From positions 38,583 through 46,154 of the forward strand of contig DHWW01000273.1 in assembly GCA_002413385.1 (NCBI GenBank): a stretch of DNA of 7,572 bases, written 5' to 3'. Positions 7,443 to 7,572 of the stretch are shown here, piece after piece (positions within the stretch are counted from its first letter, which is position 1; each line of letters begins with the position of its first letter). The stretch is from Granulicella sp. UBA5172 (GTDB lineage Bacteria; Acidobacteriota; Terriglobia; Terriglobales; Acidobacteriaceae). Position numbers and translations under genes: made by a program. The notes beneath the pieces are model-generated. The model was not told where the DNA came from. It saw nothing but the letters and a program-made list of their open reading frames with translations, and did not search any database.

Positions 7443-7476
7443 GGGGGGAGGGGGAGGGGTGCCCCCCCTGTTTTTT
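7443..7476 (+). terminator. G/C hairpin with T6 tract, likely operon terminator
   Basis: Three G runs of 6, 5 and 4, separated by single A bases (7443-7459), are followed by TG, seven C (7462-7468), TG and six T (7471-7476). Pairing G at 7450-7454 with the C run leaves a loop of at least 7 nt and puts the stem just before the T tract, as in an intrinsic terminator. The G runs could also favour a quadruplex. Orientation suits plus-strand transcripts only. Confidence 0.55.
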
Positions 7477-7480
7477 GGGG

Positions 7481-7572
7481 TGATGCCTGGAATCAATAGG
7501 TTACAGACACAAAAACCTGCAAAATCTAGATTCCAGAGATTTTACGGGCATAATCTTCAAAACATTGGGGTT
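7481..7572. repeat. Structured, degenerately repeated intergenic stretch
   Basis: This AT-richer, non-coding segment has dense internal symmetry. CTGGAATC (7487-7494) is complementary to GATTCCAG (7529-7536), enclosing AGGTT (7498-7502) with AACCT (7514-7518). AAAATCT (7521-7527) is complementary to AGATTTT (7537-7543), an alternative fold. GCAAAATCT (7519-7527) recurs as GCATAATCT (7548-7556), 29 bp later, with TT-rich ends to each copy. I recall similar degenerate AAAATCTT-type repeats between genes of Acidobacteriaceae, but cannot verify it here. The element continues past the window end. Confidence 0.45.

Noticed and set aside
7481..7572. CRISPR array at the window end
   Set aside because: The repeats are short, degenerate and spaced by 29 bp without distinct spacers, and no cas gene is present.

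Overview
The window is a stretch of bacterial core housekeeping DNA of moderately high GC content. It holds one gene on the minus strand, guaB (IMP dehydrogenase), and a divergent plus-strand operon, rimP-nusA-infB (ribosome maturation factor, transcription factor NusA, initiation factor IF2). The protein sequences, the IF2 N-terminus in particular, resemble those I know from Acidobacteriota of the Terriglobus/Granulicella/Edaphobacter kind. That assignment is a judgement from memory, not a search result.

Layout: 1-70 is a GC-rich tail downstream of guaB that opens with a run of 15 G followed by 6 C. guaB lies at 71-1591 (minus). The 222-bp divergent region 1592-1813 holds a good sigma70-type promoter for rimP (1624-1652) and a leader with a terminator-like GNRA-capped hairpin plus T-tract (1724-1745), the classic arrangement of a rimP-operon attenuator. 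rimP is 1814-2395. nusA is 2456-4075, with its start set by homology rather than at the upstream TTG. A 170-bp nusA-infB gap (4076-4245) carries a candidate internal promoter, inverted repeats and a three-codon mini-ORF. infB is 4246-7371. The last 201 bp (7372-7572) are non-coding: a perfect 15-bp hairpin, a second G/C hairpin followed by T6 that is the likely operon terminator, then a structured, degenerately repeated AT-richer stretch that runs off the window.

The three plus-strand genes work together. RimP assists 30S subunit maturation, NusA binds RNA polymerase to control pausing, termination and antitermination, and IF2 brings initiator tRNA to the 30S subunit and promotes subunit joining. 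In Escherichia coli this operon is autoregulated by NusA, and the leader hairpin here fits such a circuit. guaB supplies guanine nucleotides, including the GTP used by IF2, but co-regulation with the divergent operon is only a possibility.

I see no mobile element, CRISPR array, tRNA, rRNA, or defence or biosynthetic system, and no evidence of a previously undescribed multi-gene system. The points most worth checking are non-coding: the rimP leader, the nusA-infB spacer and the repeat-like tail at 7481-7572. Lineage-specific insertions or extensions in all four proteins come next.
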